Assembly: GCA_002722845.1 (NCBI GenBank)
Contig: PBND01000026.1
Span: 1-36,657 of the forward strand
Direction: 5' to 3'
From: Myxococcales bacterium
GTDB lineage: Bacteria; Myxococcota; UBA4151
DNA: 36,657 nt
The stretch's first letter is position 1. Each line of letters begins with the position of its first letter. The position numbers were made by a program, and so were the translations under genes. Below, piece by piece: positions 16,152 to 23,888 of this stretch. The notes beneath the pieces were generated by a model, which saw nothing but the letters and a program-made list of their open reading frames with translations, had not been told where the DNA came from and ran no database searches.

Positions 16152-17339
16152 ATGAAAGCGACCAAGGAACTGGTTATTCTCGCCGCCAAGCGCACCCCAT
16201 TTGGTGGTTTTGGTGGTAGCCTCAAAGCCCTCTCAGCGACCGATCTCGGTGTCATCGCTGCCGAAGCGGCCCTGGAAGAGGCGGGGATTGATAAAGGGGA
16301 CATCGATCATGTGGTCTTCGGCAATGTCTGCCAAACCAGCGCCGACGCCATCTATTTGGCTCGTCACGTGGGCTTGCGTGCAGGGCTCCCCAAGACCGTG
16401 CCCGCTTTGACCGTAAATCGGCTGTGTGGCTCCGGTTTTCAGGCTTTGGTCAATGGCGCAGAGCTCATTCTGACCGGTCAGGCGAACGCAGTGCTCACCG
16501 GCGGTGCTGAGTCCATGAGTCAGGCTCCTCATGTGGTGCGTGGGGCCCGTTGGGGCCTGCCACTGGGTCGCTCGAAGATGGAAGACAGCCTGTGGGAGTG
16601 TCTCACCGACTCCTACAACCAGATGCCCATGGCGATCACGGCGGAGAACATCGCGGAGCGTTTCGACATCGCTCAGGCTGAAGTCGATGCCTACTCTGTG
16701 GCCTCTCAGGATCGCTACGAAGCGGGCCTCGCCGCGGGCAATTTCGCTGATGAAATCTGCCCCGTGACCCTAAAAAGTCGCAAGGGCGAGAAAGTGGTCG
16801 ACGCCGATGAACACCCCCGGCCGGGGACCACGGTGGAAGGCCTCGCCCGTCTGCCGAAGGTCTTCAAAAAGGACGGCGTGATCCACGCAGGGGCCGCCTC
16901 CGGGATCTGCGATGGTGCAGGCGCCTTGATTATCGCCGATGGTGAATGGGCTCGGGCGAAGGGGCTTAAGCCTCTAGCAACCCTCGAGAGTTGGGGCGTG
17001 GTCGGCTGCGACCCCGATGTGATGGGGCTCGGTCCCGTGGAAGCCAGTCGGGCGGCCCTCAACGCCATCGACAAAACCGCCGATGACATGGAGATGCTCG
17101 AGATTAATGAGGCTTTCGCTCCTCAGGTGTTGGGCTGCGTTAAAGAACTCGGCTGGGATCTCGACAAGGTGAACATGAACGGTGGTGCCATCGCTGTGGG
17201 TCACCCCCTGGCGGCCAGCGGTGCGCGCATCACCGCACATTTAGTGCATAATGTTCGCAAGGCGGGTGGTGGTTATGGTCTTGGCAGCGCGTGTATCGGC
17301 GGTGGCCAAGGCATTGCTGTCATCGTGAAGGGGGCTTGA
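16152..17339 (+). CDS. Acetyl-CoA C-acyltransferase (thiolase)
   Basis: A 395-residue thiolase of standard length with all catalytic residues: nucleophilic Cys92 in NRLCGSGFQA, His351 in GHPLAASGAR, and Cys381 in GSACIGGGQG. NEAFAPQVLG supplies the Asn-Glu motif. It condenses or cleaves acyl-CoA and acetyl-CoA; biosynthetic acetoacetyl-CoA thiolase and degradative 3-ketoacyl-CoA thiolase cannot be told apart here, so no symbol is given. CGGAG lies six bases before the ATG. Its TGA overlaps the ATG of the next gene (TGATG), placing it at the head of a tightly coupled four-gene operon. Confidence 0.95.
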   Translation: MKATKELVILAAKRTPFGGFGGSLKALSATDLGVIAAEAALEEAGIDKGDIDHVVFGNVCQTSADAIYLARHVGLRAGLPKTVPALTVNRLCGSGFQALVNGAELILTGQANAVLTGGAESMSQAPHVVRGARWGLPLGRSKMEDSLWECLTDSYNQMPMAITAENIAERFDIAQAEVDAYSVASQDRYEAGLAAGNFADEICPVTLKSRKGEKVVDADEHPRPGTTVEGLARLPKVFKKDGVIHAGAASGICDGAGALIIADGEWARAKGLKPLATLESWGVVGCDPDVMGLGPVEASRAALNAIDKTADDMEMLEINEAFAPQVLGCVKELGWDLDKVNMNGGAIAVGHPLAASGARITAHLVHNVRKAGGGYGLGSACIGGGQGIAVIVKGA

Positions 17340-18565
17340 TGACCGACGAACTCATCTACGACTGGAACCTAAAGGACGCCCACTCCAATCTGGGCCGTTG
17401 GCCCATCGTCGTGGTCGACGAGACCCTTCGAGATGGCGTTCAAAGCCCTTCGGTGGCCGATCCGGAGTTGGACCAGAAGATGGAGTTGGTCCGTCTGATG
17501 GCAGAAATGGGCGTCGGTGTGGTCGATGTGGGCCTGCCTGGCGCGGGTCCTCGAGCTCGGGAGCACGTCCTCGAGTTGGTTCGGATGATTCGGGACGAAA
17601 AACTGCCGATCATTCCCAACTGCGCAGCGCGGACTCTAGAGCAAGATATCGCACCGGTCGCGGAGGTGCAGCAGGAGCTGGGCTTTCCCGTGGAGGTCTA
17701 CACCTTCATCGGCAGCTCACCCGTCCGCCAGTACACGGAAGGCTGGACGGTCGAGACCATCGCCGAAACCAGTCGTAAAGCGATCGAGTTCGCCGTCGGC
17801 CAAGGGCTGACCGTCTGCTACGTGACCGAAGACACCACCCGGAGCCGGCCCGACCAATTGCGGGTTCTGTTTGAGAACGCCATCGACGCTGGAGCGAGCC
17901 GTCTCGTGCTCTGCGACACCTGCGGTCACTCGACACCCAATGGGGTCAAGCAACTCGTGGGCTTCGCCCGCAGTTTCCTAGAGGCCATGGATGCCGATGT
18001 GGGTCTTGATTGGCACGGACATAACGATCGAGGTTTTGGTCTCACCAACGCCCTCTTTGCATTGGAGGCCGGGGTGACACGGGTCCACGGCACCGCGCTG
18101 GGCGTGGGGGAGCGGGTCGGCAACACGCCGATCGATCAGTTGCTGGTCAACCTGAAGTTGCTCAATCAATGGGATCATGACCTCTCCGGTCTTAACCGCT
18201 TCGTTCATTTGGCTTCGGAAGCCTGTGGCGTGCCCCTGCCCTACAACTACCCCGTCTTCGGTGATGACGCATTCCGCACCGCCACTGGGGTCCATGCGGC
18301 CGCCATCATCAAAGCCCTCGATCGGGGCGATGAGGCCTTGGCCGATTTGGTTTACTCCGGTGTTCCAGCCACTGCATTTGGCCAGTCTCAGGTGATCGAG
18401 ATCGGTCCCATGAGCGGCAAATCGAATGTACGTTACTGGCTGAAGAGCCGGGGGCACAAAGGCGGCGATGCCCTGGAAAATGCGATTTTCCAGGCTGCCA
18501 AATCCAGTCCGACCATTCTAACGGAGGCCCAGCTCTCCGAGATTGTGAGCAAGTCCAGTGTTTGA
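17339..18565 (+). CDS. LeuA/HMG-CoA lyase-family acyltransferase (DRE-TIM metallolyase)
   Basis: A 408-residue TIM-barrel enzyme of the family that includes 2-isopropylmalate, homocitrate and citramalate synthases and HMG-CoA lyase. The metal site and catalytic Arg are in VVVDETLRDGVQSPS; the His-x-His ligand pair is in DWHGHNDRGFGL, and GxGERxGN appears as LGVGERVGNTPID. The roughly 110-residue LeuA regulatory C-terminal domain is missing; the protein ends in a short helical region (RGHKGGDALENAIFQ...). The family condenses acetyl-CoA with a 2-oxo acid or cleaves HMG-CoA; which applies here is open. The true start is ATG 17339, coupled to the thiolase stop; the open frame before it overlaps thiolase codons. 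Confidence 0.88.
   Translation: MTDELIYDWNLKDAHSNLGRWPIVVVDETLRDGVQSPSVADPELDQKMELVRLMAEMGVGVVDVGLPGAGPRAREHVLELVRMIRDEKLPIIPNCAARTLEQDIAPVAEVQQELGFPVEVYTFIGSSPVRQYTEGWTVETIAETSRKAIEFAVGQGLTVCYVTEDTTRSRPDQLRVLFENAIDAGASRLVLCDTCGHSTPNGVKQLVGFARSFLEAMDADVGLDWHGHNDRGFGLTNALFALEAGVTRVHGTALGVGERVGNTPIDQLLVNLKLLNQWDHDLSGLNRFVHLASEACGVPLPYNYPVFGDDAFRTATGVHAAAIIKALDRGDEALADLVYSGVPATAFGQSQVIEIGPMSGKSNVRYWLKSRGHKGGDALENAIFQAAKSSPTILTEAQLSEIVSKSSV
18472..18494. other. Perfect 10-base inverted repeat inside the LeuA-family gene
   Basis: The arms CCTGGAAAAT and ATTTTCCAGG flank a GCG loop. It encodes part of a C-terminal helix (LENAIFQ), so it may be coincidental, but it could form a stable hairpin in the operon mRNA or bind a dimeric regulator. 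There is no following T-run. Confidence 0.5.
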
Positions 18566-18743
18566 TGGTGTGGAAGTCTTCTCTGCCACCGTGGCGGTTG
18601 AGCGTGAAAGGCTTGGGCAACGGGTCACCCGTTGGCTACAGGAGCATCCAGATCGGGAAGTGATTGAAAAAGAGGTCAAGCAGAGTTCCGACTCCAGTCA
18701 CCACTGCCTAACGATCATTCTCTACTGGCGTCATCGTTCATGA
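18558..18743 (+). CDS. 61-residue protein of unknown function in the thiolase operon
   Basis: A small acidic-to-neutral protein starting at GTG 18558, eight bases before the previous stop, and ending in an ATGA overlap with the next gene. Both junctions fit a coupled operon, which argues that it is real despite its size. It shows a beta strand (FDGVEVFSATVAV), an amphipathic helix (ERERLGQRVTRWLQEHPD), a segment EKEVKQSSDSSHHCL and a C-terminal strand TIILYWRH. The fold looks like a compact alpha/beta domain with a His-His-Cys patch. I recall similar short uncharacterised proteins in myxobacteria with the QSSDxxxHC pattern, but I cannot name a family. Confidence 0.7.
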   Translation: MFDGVEVFSATVAVERERLGQRVTRWLQEHPDREVIEKEVKQSSDSSHHCLTIILYWRHRS

Positions 18744-19363
18744 CCGACCCTCGGGAGCAAGCGCTTCGCTTCAAAGCCCTCCGGGATCAGCGGGCTCAGG
18801 GGCCGCTGAGCCCAGAGGAAGAGCGAGAGTTTCAGCGATTGGGGCAGTCCTTAAGGGCCCTGCGACAGGCCCGGTCTGGGGCTGCTGCGGAGTTACCCCA
18901 GAAAAAGGTCTTGGGCGATGGCGCTCGCCTGCGCGGCCATCCCCTGCCTGGTTGTGACTTTTTTGACGACTTCCCCGAACTTTACCGGCGAGAGGTCTTT
19001 GGTGCTCGTCGCCGCCGTCCTCCGGCCGAGGACGAAGCCCTCCCTCGGGGTTCGGGGACGGTGAGAACCCGCTCGGGGGAGAAACTTCAAGGGCAAGTGA
19101 TTGTGGACGAGCGGATTCATGTCGCGGGCCAGGCCTTGCCCCGTAGCCAGGTGATGGAAGTCCACCTCAGTGCGTCGGCTGGGGCCAAGCGGGGCCAAGG
19201 TTTGACCATCAAACTCACCGATGGTCGGGTCCAAAAAGGTTACTTGGTAAGTGGGGAGGACGAGGACTTCCTCGATCTCCTTCCCCTGACCGCCCAGGAT
19301 CAAGAACAGACCCGTTGGTTGATTCGTCGAAGCGAAGTCGCGTCGACATCCCAATGGGGCTAG
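18740..19363 (+). CDS. Unknown protein, possible regulator with small beta-barrel domain
   Basis: A 207-residue soluble protein, last in the thiolase operon and coupled through ATGA. Residues 1-45 form a charged helical hairpin (ALRFKALRDQRAQGPLSPEEEREFQRLGQSL), a pattern often seen at the start of myxobacterial PilZ-related proteins. Residues 55-95 are basic and Pro-rich. Residues 100-195 are beta-rich (SGTVRTRSGEKLQGQVIVDERIHVAG, GLTIKLTDGRVQKGYLV). I do not see the RxxxR...DxSxxG pair of a functional PilZ domain, so that relation is only a guess. The 3' end overlaps the convergent Ig-like lipoprotein gene by three bases. Confidence 0.65.
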   Translation: MTDPREQALRFKALRDQRAQGPLSPEEEREFQRLGQSLRALRQARSGAAAELPQKKVLGDGARLRGHPLPGCDFFDDFPELYRREVFGARRRRPPAEDEALPRGSGTVRTRSGEKLQGQVIVDERIHVAGQALPRSQVMEVHLSASAGAKRGQGLTIKLTDGRVQKGYLVSGEDEDFLDLLPLTAQDQEQTRWLIRRSEVASTSQWG

Positions 19364-20784
19364 TTGCAGACTTCGTCGAAGCTTCTTTGAACCGTGCCTG
19401 TTAAGGTCGGCAGGTGAACCGTTTTACGGGCTTGGTCAGGCCCGGGCGTGTAGGTCACCTCTGCCTCCACCGTCACGTCCTCTTCTCGACACTGGGCCGT
19501 TCCTGTGCGCCGATCTTCAAGTCGAGCGTCGAAGGTGCGGCCCGTCGGTGAATCACAGGCCTCTTGGTCGAAGAGGAGGGTGACCTCACCCCGGGCATTG
19601 ATGGTCATGCCCATGCTTTGTTGTAAGGCGGTTTCCGCCCCCGAGATCATCTCTAGCCCATCGGCCGACAGTCTAAGTTGGTCGCTGCGGCCATGACTGG
19701 CGATGGGGTTCAGATTTTCATCGACGACATAGGTTTTGAGGCTGCGGCCGTCACCGGCGGCGACTCGATCGATGCTGGAGCTCGGCTGCATTCGAGACCC
19801 TTTCGGTCCGGTCACGAGGGGGGCTGAAGTCCAGAGGATGTGCGTGGTGCGAAAAATCCGGGTGTCCCCATCATAACGACCGTTGCCTGGGTCCCATTGA
19901 CCGCTCTGGTTGAGATCCAAGAACCACTCACCTCGCTCCCAGGCGCCGCTGTCATCCGTGTCCAAAAAGGGCTCGGGCAAATCATCGAATGATTCCCCCG
20001 GGTCCCAGAGGCCATTGCCATTGTCGTCATCGTAACCTTCGGCCCCTTGGAGGTGCACCAAGAGACTGACCAAGCCATCTCTCGGGTTGTGGGTTCGATT
20101 GTTGGCATCGTAGGAAATAGCGTCAGCACAGCGGTGGGGGAGGGGGGCGACGTCTACGGGCTCGTCTTGCCCGACCACCGCCCGGTAGGTGATGGAGGGC
20201 GGCTGGCAGCGCCCGGTGCGGGCCGGCTCCTGTTGAAAGCCGCCCGCCTCGGCCATGAACGCGGCGTCGCCCACAGGAAACAGCCCGAGATCGAGGGCGC
20301 AGGGGACTTCGATGGCTTGGCCGTGCAGGTCCCGATCCAGCGCGCTGATGTTGGAGGCAGCACAGGTAAAGCCAAGGTCCCGATTGGTGAGCCGAGCGCC
20401 GGGGGGAAAGTTGATGACCAGCGAGCCACTGGGTGTCGTTTGATTCAGGGTTCGAAAAGAAACGGTCACCTCCGCAGGCCCCCCGCCACAGCCTTGAAAG
20501 AGGGTCACTTCGGCCCGGCCGCCCCGGGCGTCCACGGTGATTTCTGCTTGGTCCTCGTCTTCGGCGAAGGAGCCGTTGTCCGTGGCGAAGGTGACCTGGG
20601 TGCCATCGGTGACCGGAGCATCCCGAAAGATCATTTCCGCTTCGAGGACAACCCGATCGGACTGGAGATTGACGATGAAGATCTCGATCTGTTCTTCGAC
20701 ATCAAAACAGCCGACCAGTAAGCCACAGCCAAGGCTGATCGACAGGCTTAAAAGCCGATGATAAGGGGCCTTCGGCAAGCGCAT
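19360..20784 (-). CDS. Ig-like lipoprotein with calcium-binding-like Asp/Gly repeats
   Basis: A 474-residue predicted lipoprotein. ATG at 20784 has AAGGAGG just upstream, and the product starts with a basic n-region, a hydrophobic core and lipobox LLVGC (Cys26). Residues about 30-140 (DGTQVTFATDNGSF..., RAEVTLFQGCGGGPAEVTVSF) match the Big-1/invasin-type Ig-like domain. Residues near 230-290 hold repeats DDNGNGLWDPGE, DTDDSGAWERGE, DLNQSGQWDPGN, the Asp/Asn-Gly spacing of dockerin or thrombospondin type 3-like calcium sites. A second Ig-like domain follows (STAADGRS..., NPIASHGRSDQLRLSADG). It probably sits on the outer membrane or cell surface. The frame continues to 21129, but that part is antisense to the DUF4159 gene. 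Confidence 0.82.
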   Translation of the reverse strand: MRLPKAPYHRLLSLSISLGCGLLVGCFDVEEQIEIFIVNLQSDRVVLEAEMIFRDAPVTDGTQVTFATDNGSFAEDEDQAEITVDARGGRAEVTLFQGCGGGPAEVTVSFRTLNQTTPSGSLVINFPPGARLTNRDLGFTCAASNISALDRDLHGQAIEVPCALDLGLFPVGDAAFMAEAGGFQQEPARTGRCQPPSITYRAVVGQDEPVDVAPLPHRCADAISYDANNRTHNPRDGLVSLLVHLQGAEGYDDDNGNGLWDPGESFDDLPEPFLDTDDSGAWERGEWFLDLNQSGQWDPGNGRYDGDTRIFRTTHILWTSAPLVTGPKGSRMQPSSSIDRVAAGDGRSLKTYVVDENLNPIASHGRSDQLRLSADGLEMISGAETALQQSMGMTINARGEVTLLFDQEACDSPTGRTFDARLEDRRTGTAQCREEDVTVEAEVTYTPGPDQARKTVHLPTLTGTVQRSFDEVCN

Positions 20785-20892
20785 GCTGCCTCCTTGAACC
20801 GGTGGCTGCCAGCCTGCCATAGCCCTCTGGGCCTGTCGAGTAAGGGAAGCGATCGCCGACCACTCACGTTGTCCGCTTGGAGCAGAGGATTC

Positions 20893-21615
20893 ATGGATCG
20901 TCGAGGTTGGCTGAAACTGAGCGCAGCGGGGATGGCCGGGCTCTTTGCGCCGCCGGCCTGGGCCTTTGGCGAAGCCACTCGCTTCGCCTTTGGTCAGTTG
21001 GGTGCTCCAGACCCGGTTCGAAGTGGCGCATGGGCTCGACTGGCCTTGGAGTTGGGCCAACGAACTTCGGTGACTTGTCAGCCCCGGCCGAGCGCCCTTT
21101 CCCTCGAAGATGCGGCCCTCTTCCGTCACCCCTTCTTGATCCTATCGGGTGCGTCGTTGCCGCCTTGGACCGAGGATGCCTGGCAGCGTTTACACCGCTA
21201 CCTGGGGGCCGGCGGCTTTCTCTTTCTCGACGGCCGTGGTCCTGGTGATCCACTGGTTCAACAAGCCTACGATCGTCTAGCCCGTCGCTTTTCCCCAGAG
21301 GCGAAGCTGCGACTGGATCGGGAGCATGTGCTGTTTCGGAGCTTTTATCTGCTGGAGCGCCCCATGGGTCGCGTTCTCGCCTCCGAGCCGGCCCGGGCCT
21401 TGGTCCAGGATGGCCGATTGGCTGTGGTTGCGACGGAGGTGGACCTTGCGGGTGCGCTGGCCCGAGACGCCTTTGGTGCGTGGAGTTTTGACTTGCCGAG
21501 CGGCGACCGGGAGCGGGCCGTTCGTTTCGGTGTGAATTTGGTGATGTACGCCCTCTGTACCGACTATAAGGCCGATCAAGTCCACATCCCATTCTTACTG
21601 AAACGGCGCCGCTGA
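20893..21615 (+). CDS. Tat-exported DUF4159 protein
   Basis: A 240-residue protein with a twin-arginine signal (DRRGWLKLSAAG, cleavage likely after PPAWA). The mature part matches the DUF4159 pattern: a Rossmann-like core with HPFLILSGASLPPW, LHRYLGAGGFLFLDGRGP, AYDRLARRFSPEAKL, LLERPMGRVLAS and a final FGVNLVMYALCTDYKADQVH. DUF4159 proteins accompany MoxR ATPase/VWA modules in several phyla and look like catalytically inactive glutamine-amidotransferase relatives. The start is ATG 20893, 108 bases from the divergent lipoprotein; the open frame before it is non-coding. Its TGA overlaps the next start (TGATG), so it is made together with the VWA protein. Confidence 0.87.
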   Translation: MDRRGWLKLSAAGMAGLFAPPAWAFGEATRFAFGQLGAPDPVRSGAWARLALELGQRTSVTCQPRPSALSLEDAALFRHPFLILSGASLPPWTEDAWQRLHRYLGAGGFLFLDGRGPGDPLVQQAYDRLARRFSPEAKLRLDREHVLFRSFYLLERPMGRVLASEPARALVQDGRLAVVATEVDLAGALARDAFGAWSFDLPSGDRERAVRFGVNLVMYALCTDYKADQVHIPFLLKRRR

Positions 21616-23819
21616 TGGAGCGGAGCGGTCTGGACTTCCAGCCTCTGGTGGGCTCGGGCTGGTTGTTTTTCTTAGGGCTCTGCGCGTGCTTGGCCTTGTA
21701 TTGGAGTTGGCGCTCCAGTCAGGGCCTCAGCCCTCGGCGCCGGGGGCTCCTGTTGGCGCTCAGGAGCCTTTTGGTCTTCGGCGTCGTGATCACTCTGTCG
21801 GGCCCCAGCCTGCGTAAAGAACGGGTGCGTCGGATTCCAGGTAAGGCGGTGGTGCTCGTCGATCGCTCCGCCTCCATGGGGGTGGAAGCCCGAGAGGAGG
21901 CCGTCGCTAGACTGCTCCAGCCCGAAGCGCTCAAGGAACTCAGCAGCAACTATCGGGTTCAGTTTCAGGGCTTTAGTGATGGCTTGGAAGGGCTGGATCC
22001 TACGGCCTTAGGGCCGGCGGAAGGCGAGGACACCGACCTGCTGGGGGCCTTGGAGGCCATGGGGCGCCATCTAGGGGATCAGGCCATCGCCGGAATTGCC
22101 CTTATCTCCGACGCCGTTGACCGACGGGGCAGCTTTCGGAGCCCCGAGGCTGAGGCTCGGTTGAAGGCCTTAGGCATTCCCGTGAGTCTGCTGGTTCCCG
22201 GTGAGGCCACCGGCAAGGACGGCGGGGTCGAACTTCTCGACCCCCCCAAGCTCGCCTTTGTTCGCAACACCTTCCAAGCCAAGTTTCGGGTGCGTGCGCG
22301 CGGCCTGAAGGGTCAACGCCTCCAATTGACCTACCACATGCCTGGTATCGAAGAGGGCAGTCAGTGGGTCGAAGTGACCGACGATATTTTTGAGAAGGAC
22401 CTTATGGTCCCCCTCAAGCCCGTCCGGGTCGGACGCCAAGTCCTCACGGTCGAGTTGAGCCCGGTTTTGGGTGAAAACCAGATTCAAAACAACCGGCTCG
22501 AGGTGCCGCTACAGGTGGTGAGGGACCGCCTGCGTGTATTGCAGGTGGCCGGCGAGCCGACCTGGGATGTGCGCTTTCTGCGTCGACTCCTGAAGGAGGA
22601 TCCGGGGATCGATCTCATCAGCTTCTTCATTCTTCGAACCCACGGTGATTCCAATGAGGTGCCTGAGGAGGAGTTGAGCCTGATCCCCTTTCCGGAACGG
22701 GAGCTCTTCATGGAGCAATTGGACACCTTTGATGTGGTGATCTTTCAGGACTTCGACTTCGCCCCGTACAGCGTGGGTAGATACCTCCGGCACGTGCGTG
22801 ACTTCGTCTTAGAAAATGGCGGCGGCTTCGTCATGGTGGGCGGTCCCCGCAGCTTTACGGAGGGCGGCTACGCGGGCACCCCTGTGGGCGAGATTTTGCC
22901 CGTGGAGCTGGGCGCAGGACCGGCGGATCAGCGATTTTTCCATCCGCGGGTGACGGCCCAAGGGCATCCGATCCTCGACCTTCGTCCTGGGCAGTCGGTC
23001 CAAGGGCTGCTCGACAGTTTACCGCTGCTCGCTGGCCATAATCGTCTCGGCCGACCGAAACCGGGCAGCACGGTGCTCCTTGTCCATCCCGAGCACAGTG
23101 AGTCCCGTCCGGAGCCGGTGATGGTGGCAAGCCGTATGGGGCGGGGACGGAGCTTGGCGATCGGTGTGGACAGTCTGTGGAATTGGCAACTTCCCGCCGC
23201 TGAAGCCAAAGCCGGGCAACGACCCTATTATCGCTTTTGGCATAAAGCACTGCGTTGGTTGGCCGGCGACCTCGCCTACAGCCGATTGCAGTGGTCTGGG
23301 CTCTCCGAGCGCCACCCTTCGGGCAAGCCCTTGCGGTTTCGCATGGGGCTCAAAGATCCCCAATGGAAGCCCCAGGCCAATGGGCAGATCGAACTTCGCC
23401 TTGAACACCGCCATGAAGCGCCTCGTAAAGTTCAAGCCACCACCGACGAGGCCGGTTGGGCGGGCTTTGAAATCGAGGACCTGCGGGATGGTGTTTGGTC
23501 CCTGAAGGCCGTGGCCAGCGCTGAGGGGGCGGAGGTCGCCCAACTCGAAGGGGTGGTTCTGGTGGGCGCTCTGGGGCCCGAGCGGCGCGAGTTAGGTCCC
23601 GATGGTGCCATCGCAACGCGGATTGCCAGTGCAACCGGCGGCGAGGTCCTCAATTGGCAGCGCCATGACCTCACGGATGTGCCCTGGAAAGCGGTCTGGA
23701 CCGAACGGGTCGAAGCAGTGGAGTGGACCCCGCTTTGGAATCGGCCCTGGATGATTTTGCTTTGGCTGATTCCTGGCTTGCTCGCCATCCTGCTTAGGCG
23801 GCGGTGGAACCTGGCCTAG
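21615..23819 (+). CDS. VWA and glutamine-amidotransferase-like membrane protein
   Basis: A 734-residue inner-membrane protein. Two membrane segments (about 14-31 and 45-63) precede a von Willebrand A domain with the MIDAS start VVLVDRSASMG (Asp83-x-Ser85-x-Ser87) and LISDAVDRRG. A beta-rich region (210-310) follows, then a class I amidotransferase-like region (about 350-500) with TFDVVIFQDFDFAPY, GGGFVMVGGPRSF and GGYAGTPVGEILPV; the nucleophile Cys is absent, so it is probably a binding domain. A further Ig-like part and a final membrane helix (PWMILLWLIPGLLAILL) end in RRRW. Proteins of this layout are linked with MoxR chaperones and DUF58/Bat-type modules. Neither is present here. Confidence 0.88.
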   Translation: MERSGLDFQPLVGSGWLFFLGLCACLALYWSWRSSQGLSPRRRGLLLALRSLLVFGVVITLSGPSLRKERVRRIPGKAVVLVDRSASMGVEAREEAVARLLQPEALKELSSNYRVQFQGFSDGLEGLDPTALGPAEGEDTDLLGALEAMGRHLGDQAIAGIALISDAVDRRGSFRSPEAEARLKALGIPVSLLVPGEATGKDGGVELLDPPKLAFVRNTFQAKFRVRARGLKGQRLQLTYHMPGIEEGSQWVEVTDDIFEKDLMVPLKPVRVGRQVLTVELSPVLGENQIQNNRLEVPLQVVRDRLRVLQVAGEPTWDVRFLRRLLKEDPGIDLISFFILRTHGDSNEVPEEELSLIPFPERELFMEQLDTFDVVIFQDFDFAPYSVGRYLRHVRDFVLENGGGFVMVGGPRSFTEGGYAGTPVGEILPVELGAGPADQRFFHPRVTAQGHPILDLRPGQSVQGLLDSLPLLAGHNRLGRPKPGSTVLLVHPEHSESRPEPVMVASRMGRGRSLAIGVDSLWNWQLPAAEAKAGQRPYYRFWHKALRWLAGDLAYSRLQWSGLSERHPSGKPLRFRMGLKDPQWKPQANGQIELRLEHRHEAPRKVQATTDEAGWAGFEIEDLRDGVWSLKAVASAEGAEVAQLEGVVLVGALGPERRELGPDGAIATRIASATGGEVLNWQRHDLTDVPWKAVWTERVEAVEWTPLWNRPWMILLWLIPGLLAILLRRRWNLA

Positions 23820-23888
23820 CACAAGGAGTCTAGACCCCCGCGTATTCCGTGTTATGGGGATGCTCAAAGAATAAGGCTCGGAGTTCGA

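Noticed and set aside
20785-21129. Upstream extension of the Ig-like lipoprotein frame
   Set aside because: ATG 20784 has a strong AAGGAGG and begins a lipoprotein signal; the extension is antisense to the DUF4159 gene.
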